Of a stretch of DNA of 64,000 bases, positions 59,558 to 64,000 are shown piece by piece (within the stretch, counting starts at the first letter, position 1; each line of letters begins with the position of its first letter). The notes beneath the pieces are model-generated. The model was not told the DNA's origin. It worked only from the letters and a program-made list of their open reading frames with translations, and ran no database searches. Both the position numbers and the translations under genes were made by a program. Origin of the DNA: Ensifer adhaerens (GTDB lineage Bacteria > Pseudomonadota > Alphaproteobacteria > Rhizobiales > Rhizobiaceae); NCBI GenBank assembly GCA_900215285.1, contig OCMG01000004.1, positions 987,501 to 1,051,500 on the forward strand. Reading direction: 5' to 3'.

Positions 59558-60133
59558 CTTTAATGGGGCAATGGAAATGCAGCTTTCTCGCATTGGCACG
59601 GTCAGATGACAACAGAGACTGTGATGCGGGGCAGAACTTCCGCTCCGTTAATGCTCTGTTAGCAATTGGACGGTAAGTTCGGTGCTGTAGTCCTTCGGAG
59701 AGCGATTCTGCGAAGGGCAAGTGCGTGCGATATTTATCCCCGTTATTTCCCTATCGCTGTTGATGACGCGGGATAGGAAGAGATGAGCGCGAGGGCGGCC
59801 AGGAGCCCTGTGGGAAACTTGCGGTTTTTCCACATTTGGGATTTTTCGAACCTGGATTCCATTGCCATCTTCGGATTGTGAAGAACTATCCTTTTTGCTG
59901 GAATTATGCAGCCTTTATCAACAGGCGGAATTGATCCCCTCTGGCGGACAAGTTCTTCTGAATCCTCATGGAATCGAATTTTCATCCTATCATGAATTTT
60001 TGCGCGAGAATTTCTCCACGTCATCGATGTGATGTCGCCCATCGGTGGACAAGTGCTGCGTCAATTTTAATCCTTGATCATCACCGACTCTAAGAAATAG
60101 AAGCTCTTTAAGAAAGAATTTATTAGATTGGAG
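59558..60133. other. Probable chromosomal replication origin (oriC), maf-hemE gap
   Basis: A 576-base gene-free gap, AT-rich from about 59820. DnaA-box-like sequences relative to TTATCCACA: TTTTCCACA (59826-59834, one mismatch), TTATCAACA (59915-59923, one mismatch), TGTGGGAAA (59809-59817, reverse, two), GGTGGACAA (60044-60052, reverse, two) and TTATCCCCG (59734-59742, two). CtrA-box-like: TTAA-N7-TTAG (59648-59662) and TTAA-N7-TTTA (60108-60122). The origin of Caulobacter and of Sinorhizobium is next to hemE, which supports the call. A 99-residue minus frame here looks non-coding. Confidence 0.75.
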
Positions 60134-61177
60134 ATGAGCTTGGTTTCGGTCTCACGAAGGAAGCTGTTGGACGTCCTTGATGGAAAGACAGTTGCTCCGC
60201 CTCCGATCTGGCTCATGCGTCAGGCAGGACGATATCTGCCTGAGTACAGGGAAACGCGCGCCAAGGCCGGAAGTTTCCTCGATTTGTGCTACACCCCCGA
60301 CTATGCAGTCGAGGTCACGTTGCAGCCGATCCGGCGCTATGCGTTTGATGCGGCCATTCTGTTTTCGGACATACTCGTCATCCCGGATGCGATCGGACGG
60401 AATGTGCGCTTTGAAGAGGGAAACGGACCGCAGCTTGATGCCTTGTCTGTCGACGATATCGAGTCTGTGACGAAGACAGAACTCGGTGACCGGCTTGATC
60501 CGGTGTATGAGACCGTCCGACGACTGAGGCAGGAATTGCCGGACGAAACAACGCTTCTCGGTTTTTGTGGTGCGCCGTGGACGATTGCCACCTACATGAT
60601 TGCGGGTCACGGAACACCGGATCAGGCGCCTGCCCGGCTTTTTGCGTATCGTTTCCCGGAGGCCTTCGGGAAGCTGCTCGATCACATTGCGGATATTTCG
60701 GCCGAATACCTGATCCGGCAGATCGATAGCGGGGCGGATGCTGTCCAGATTTTCGACTCCTGGGCGGGCGTGCTGGGCGAGGCTGAATTCGAACGCTTTG
60801 CCGTCCGCCCTGTGCGGAGGATCGTCGACAAGGTCCGCGCGGCTCGACCATCTGCCAAAATCATCGCCTTCGCGAAGGGTGCGGGCTATCTCCTGAAGAG
60901 TTATCGCCAGGGAACGCGCGCCGATGCCATCGGCCTGGATTGGTCAGTTCCGCTTTCCTTCGCGCGGGAGCTTCAGAAGGAGGGTGCCGTGCAGGGCAAT
61001 CTCGATCCGATGCGCCTGGTTGCCGGTGGCGCAGCGCTGGACGAGGGCGTCGATGCGATCCTGCAGGCGCTGGGTTCTGGCCCGCTGATTTTCAATCTGG
61101 GGCACGGCATTACGCCACAGGCTGATCCCGAAAATGTGACGCGTCTCGTCGAGCGAGTTCGGGCAGGCGCGGCTTGA
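60134..61177 (+). CDS. hemE: Uroporphyrinogen decarboxylase
   Basis: Decarboxylates uroporphyrinogen III to coproporphyrinogen III in haem synthesis; 347 residues. Signature [27 protein letters not shown], and the later IFDSWAGVL block. ATG 60134 with GGAG directly in front, or TTG 60128, are possible starts. Its TGA overlaps the hemJ ATG (TGATG). hemE next to the origin may be timed by replication, as in Caulobacter, where its promoter lies in the origin. Confidence 0.97.
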   Translation: MSLVSVSRRKLLDVLDGKTVAPPPIWLMRQAGRYLPEYRETRAKAGSFLDLCYTPDYAVEVTLQPIRRYAFDAAILFSDILVIPDAIGRNVRFEEGNGPQLDALSVDDIESVTKTELGDRLDPVYETVRRLRQELPDETTLLGFCGAPWTIATYMIAGHGTPDQAPARLFAYRFPEAFGKLLDHIADISAEYLIRQIDSGADAVQIFDSWAGVLGEAEFERFAVRPVRRIVDKVRAARPSAKIIAFAKGAGYLLKSYRQGTRADAIGLDWSVPLSFARELQKEGAVQGNLDPMRLVAGGAALDEGVDAILQALGSGPLIFNLGHGITPQADPENVTRLVERVRAGAA

Positions 61178-61710
61178 TGGACGCAAAGAGACCATCTGGC
61201 GGGAAGGTTGCGCTGCGGGCCGGGATCGCGCTCGCAGTCTTTCTGATCCTGGGTCTGGCTCTGTTCCTCGCCGATGAGCAGAACCGCTATCTCTGGATCA
61301 AGGCGCTGCATGTCATTGCGGTCATTTCCTGGATGGCGGGGCTTTTGTACATGCCGCGCCTGTTCATCTATCACCTTGATCATGAGATCGGCTCGTCGGC
61401 TTCGGAGACGTTCAAGGTGATGGAGCGGCGTCTGATGTCTATCATCATGACGCCGGCCATGGTGCTGAGCTGGGCCTTCGGGCTCTGGATGGCGATCGAG
61501 ATCTACGGCTTTCATGGCGGTTGGCTTCATCTGAAGCTTCTGGCTGTGGTCGCTCTCTCCGGAGCGCATGTCTACATGGCGCGCGCTGTCCGGCGATTCG
61601 GCGTGGATCAGCGTGTGGGTACGGCGCGGGGCTGGCGTTTGATGAACGAGGTGCCGACACTCTTGATGATCGTCATCGTTATTCTCGTGGTGGTGAAGCC
61701 TTTTGCGTGA
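61177..61710 (+). CDS. hemJ: Protoporphyrinogen oxidase HemJ
   Basis: Membrane protoporphyrinogen IX oxidase HemJ (the bacterial non-HemG type); 177 residues. Four or five hydrophobic segments, beginning with GIALAVFLILGLALFLA; conserved HVIAVISWMAGLLYMPRLFIYH with the histidine typical of the family, and the MSIIMTPAMVLSW block. It follows hemE in a coupled arrangement. N-terminus slightly longer than some homologues. Confidence 0.9.
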   Translation: MDAKRPSGGKVALRAGIALAVFLILGLALFLADEQNRYLWIKALHVIAVISWMAGLLYMPRLFIYHLDHEIGSSASETFKVMERRLMSIIMTPAMVLSWAFGLWMAIEIYGFHGGWLHLKLLAVVALSGAHVYMARAVRRFGVDQRVGTARGWRLMNEVPTLLMIVIVILVVVKPFA

Positions 61711-61868
61711 TTTCTCGCCAAAAAGCGCCCTGCCCCTTGCGAGCGGGCCGGCGAAGCGCTATTTTCCGCGCATCTCTTCCGAGGTGACGGTTCCACAGTG
61801 CCAGGCAGATCTCCCGGCGACCGCTTATTGACCCGTCCAGTTCTCCCCTTTTTATCGTGTGGTTATTC

Positions 61869-63134
61869 ATGGCTGAAATGAAGCTTCAGGAGCTTAAGAA
61901 CAAGACACCGACCGACCTGCTTGCCTTTGCAGAGTCGCTGGAGGTCGAGAACGCGAGCACGATGCGCAAGCAGGAACTGATGTTTGCGATTCTGAAGGTT
62001 TTGGCCACACAGGACGTGGAAATCATCGGTGAAGGCGTGGTGGAGGTTCTGCAGGACGGTTTCGGTTTCCTGCGCTCGGCCAATGCCAATTACCTGCCCG
62101 GTCCCGACGACATCTACATTTCGCCGTCCCAGATTCGCCGTTTCTCACTGAAGACCGGTGATACGGTTGAAGGCCCCATTCGTGGACCAAAGGAGGGCGA
62201 ACGCTATTTCGCGCTTCTGAAGGTGAATACAATCAATTTCGAGGATCCCGAAAAGATCCGTCACAAGGTTCATTTCGATAACCTGACGCCGCTCTATCCG
62301 AACGAGCGTTTCAAGATGGAGCTTGAGGTTCCCACATCGAAGGATCTTTCGCCTCGTGTCATCGATCTGGTTGCGCCGCTTGGCAAGGGCCAGCGCGGGC
62401 TTATTGTCGCCCCGCCGCGCACCGGTAAGACGGTCCTGCTGCAGAACATTGCTCACTCGATCACGGCCAACCATCCCGAGTGCTACCTCATCGTTCTTCT
62501 GATCGATGAACGTCCCGAGGAAGTCACCGACATGCAGCGTTCGGTGCGCGGGGAGGTCGTGTCCTCGACATTCGACGAACCGGCGACACGCCATGTGCAA
62601 GTCGCCGAGATGGTCATCGAAAAGGCGAAGCGGCTTGTTGAACACGGTCGCGATGTGGTCATCCTGCTCGATTCCATCACACGCCTCGGCCGCGCCTATA
62701 ACACTGTGGTGCCGTCCTCCGGCAAGGTGCTGACGGGGGGCGTGGATGCAAACGCGCTCCAGCGGCCGAAGCGCTTCTTCGGCGCCGCCCGCAATATCGA
62801 GGAAGGTGGCTCGCTGACGATCATCGCGACCGCGCTGATCGACACGGGAAGCCGCATGGACGAAGTGATCTTCGAAGAATTCAAGGGTACCGGCAACTCG
62901 GAAATCGTGCTCGACCGCAAGGTCGCCGACAAGCGCATCTTCCCGGCCATGGACATCCTGAAGTCCGGGACACGCAAGGAAGACCTCCTTGTTCCGCGAC
63001 AGGATCTTCAGAAGATCTTTGTTCTTCGCCGGATTCTTGCTCCGATGGGAACCACGGATGCCATTGAATTCCTGATCGACAAGCTGAAGCAGACGAAGAA
63101 TAACGGCGATTTCTTCGAATCGATGAACACCTGA
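61869..63134 (+). CDS. rho: Transcription termination factor Rho
   Basis: Hexameric RNA helicase ending transcripts; 421 residues. Rho_N and RNA-binding S1-like domain (GFGFLRS), then the ATPase with P-loop [15 protein letters not shown] and Walker [14 protein letters not shown]-loop [28 protein letters not shown] 61869 ([10 protein letters not shown]) fits the family. A strong intrinsic-type terminator follows the gene. Confidence 0.98.
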   Translation: MAEMKLQELKNKTPTDLLAFAESLEVENASTMRKQELMFAILKVLATQDVEIIGEGVVEVLQDGFGFLRSANANYLPGPDDIYISPSQIRRFSLKTGDTVEGPIRGPKEGERYFALLKVNTINFEDPEKIRHKVHFDNLTPLYPNERFKMELEVPTSKDLSPRVIDLVAPLGKGQRGLIVAPPRTGKTVLLQNIAHSITANHPECYLIVLLIDERPEEVTDMQRSVRGEVVSSTFDEPATRHVQVAEMVIEKAKRLVEHGRDVVILLDSITRLGRAYNTVVPSSGKVLTGGVDANALQRPKRFFGAARNIEEGGSLTIIATALIDTGSRMDEVIFEEFKGTGNSEIVLDRKVADKRIFPAMDILKSGTRKEDLLVPRQDLQKIFVLRRILAPMGTTDAIEFLIDKLKQTKNNGDFFESMNT

Positions 63135-63162
63135 TTTCATTAGCTGGCTAGCGAACTGGAGA

Positions 63163-63206
63163 GAGTTAGTCACGGTTGATTGCCGTGATTGACTCTTTCG
63201 TATTTT
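63163..63206 (+). terminator. Probable rho terminator
   Basis: 13-bp stem with two G-T wobbles: GAGTTAGTCACGG (63163-63175) with CCGTGATTGACTC (63183-63195), then TTTCGTATTTT. It begins 29 bases after the rho stop. Confidence 0.75.
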
Positions 63207-63293
63207 CGGCCCAAATGCCGGCGGGTCCAGCCAGGCGAATGAGCGCCAGCGCAAAACGTCCCGTTGCGTGGGTAACCGAGCACATGGCAGCAA

Positions 63294-64000
63294 TTGACAC
63301 CATCTTCTCGCTTTCCAGCGGCGGCCTCCCATCTGGGGTGGCCGTGATTCGTTTGTCTGGTCCTGCGGCAGAAGACGCGTTGCGCGCGCTTTGTGGCAAG
63401 GTTCCGAAGGCGCGCACGGCGACGCTGGTGACCGTCAGGAGTGTTGATGGTGAGGAACTCGACCAGGGCATAGGGCTGTTCTTCAAGGCTCCCGCATCGT
63501 TCACGGGGGAAGATTGTGCAGAGCTGCAGTTGCATGGCAGCCGTGCCGTCATTGCGGCGGTTCTTCAAGCCCTTGGAGCGCTACCGGGTCTTAGACAGGC
63601 GGAAGCCGGAGAGTTCGCTCGACGGGCGTTCGAAAATGGCAAGCTCGACCTTGTCGAGGCAGAGGGCCTCTCAGAACTGTTGCAGGCGGAAACGAGCGCC
63701 CAAAGAAGGCTGGCACGGTATCTTGCGGATGGCCATTTGTCGCGCCGTTACACCGCGTGGATGGACCGCCTGTCCCAGGCTCGTGCTCTGATCGAGGCTG
63801 AGCTGGATTTCTCGGACGAAGGCGATATCCCGGGCTCCGTTTCGGATCGGGTCTGGAAGGATGTCGCTGCACTTTCGACGGAAATGAACGCGGCTTTGTC
63901 CGACCATACGGCGGAGATCGTGCGTGACGGATTCCGCGTCGCGATTGCCGGGAGACCAAACGCCGGCAAATCCAGTCTTCTGAATTACCTCGCGCGCCGG
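63294..64000 (+). CDS. mnmE: tRNA modification GTPase MnmE, 3' truncated by window edge
   Basis: MnmE (TrmE) with MnmG modifies the wobble uridine of some tRNAs. The frame opens at ATG 63294 (MAAIDTIFSLSSG) and runs off the window after 235 codons. Present are the N-terminal tetrahydrofolate-binding domain (SGPAAEDALRA, APASFTGEDCAELQLHG, QAEAGEFARRAFENGKLDL) and the start of the G domain with the P-loop GRPNAGKSS at residues 219-227. A weak ribosome site precedes the ATG. The gene order rho-mnmE is that of rhizobial chromosomes near the origin. Confidence 0.96.

Noticed and set aside
59743..60042. 99-codon minus frame in the maf-hemE gap
   Set aside because: No ribosome site, odd composition, and no family resemblance; lies over DnaA-like sites and AT-rich DNA. 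It is not ppsR.

Overview
This window is chromosomal DNA of an alphaproteobacterium of the order Rhizobiales, very probably family Rhizobiaceae (Rhizobium/Agrobacterium/Sinorhizobium relatives). The evidence is the gene content and order (actS-actR, hslUV, hisB...hisE-coaA, pckA-chvI-chvG-hprK-EIIA-HPr, ahcY, tsaE fusion-addB-addA-trxA, folC-accD-trpA-trpB-trpF, gyrB, secB-dnaQ-coaE-aroE-maf-hemE-hemJ-rho-mnmE), a RIME1-like rhizobial repeat, a DivL-type kinase with tyrosine in place of histidine, and uniformly GC-rich coding sequence. There are about 58 protein genes, tightly packed. I found no tRNA, rRNA, CRISPR array, insertion sequence or phage gene.

Layout. 1-4.1 kb: 3' part of the helicase gene hrpB, then the redox two-component pair actS/actR. 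4.1-13 kb: a more variable stretch with an MmcB-like repair gene, an L,D-transpeptidase, malate synthase G, a hydantoinase/oxoprolinase protein, a DUF2798 membrane protein, a cytochrome P450 and a DUF1402 protein. 13-15 kb: the HslUV protease, divergent from 15.3-20.3 kb: the histidine cluster hisB-(DUF2628)-hisH-hisA-(small membrane protein)-hisF-hisE-coaA. 20.3-23.2 kb, minus strand: alkB, arfB, pckA. 23.5-27.4 kb: the envelope-sensing ChvG/ChvI system with HprK, EIIA(Man) and HPr of a regulatory phosphotransferase system. 27.6-41.2 kb, plus strand: ahcY, divL, a tsaE-amgK fusion, murU, addB, addA, trxA. 41.3-49.1 kb, minus strand: folC, accD, trpA, trpB, trpF, a metallopeptidase, DUF2852 and a PHB depolymerase. 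49.5-59.6 kb: a nitroreductase, gyrB, a compact XRE-Smr-mltA-Tim44 group, fxsA, secB, dnaQ-coaE-aroE-maf. 59.56-60.13 kb: an AT-rich gap with DnaA-box-like and CtrA-box-like sequences, the probable chromosomal origin. 60.1-64 kb: hemE, hemJ, rho and the 5' part of mnmE.

How the genes work together. The window is largely essential and central-metabolism DNA around the origin: cell-cycle control (DivL, CtrA-like sites), DNA topology and repair (GyrB, AddAB, AlkB, MmcB-like, DnaQ), carbon-flow nodes (GlcB, PckA, PTS regulators), and envelope sensing and recycling (ChvGI, AmgK-MurU, MltA, L,D-transpeptidase). The points most worth a second look are the origin region and the apparent absence of the usual ppsR-type neighbour, the TsaE-AmgK fusion beside MurU, the tyrosine-substituted DivL, the AccD subunit that has lost three of four zinc-ribbon cysteines, the RIME1-like element that supplies the stop codon of malate synthase, and palindromes upstream of ahcY. 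I saw nothing that clearly amounts to an undescribed defence or mobile system.
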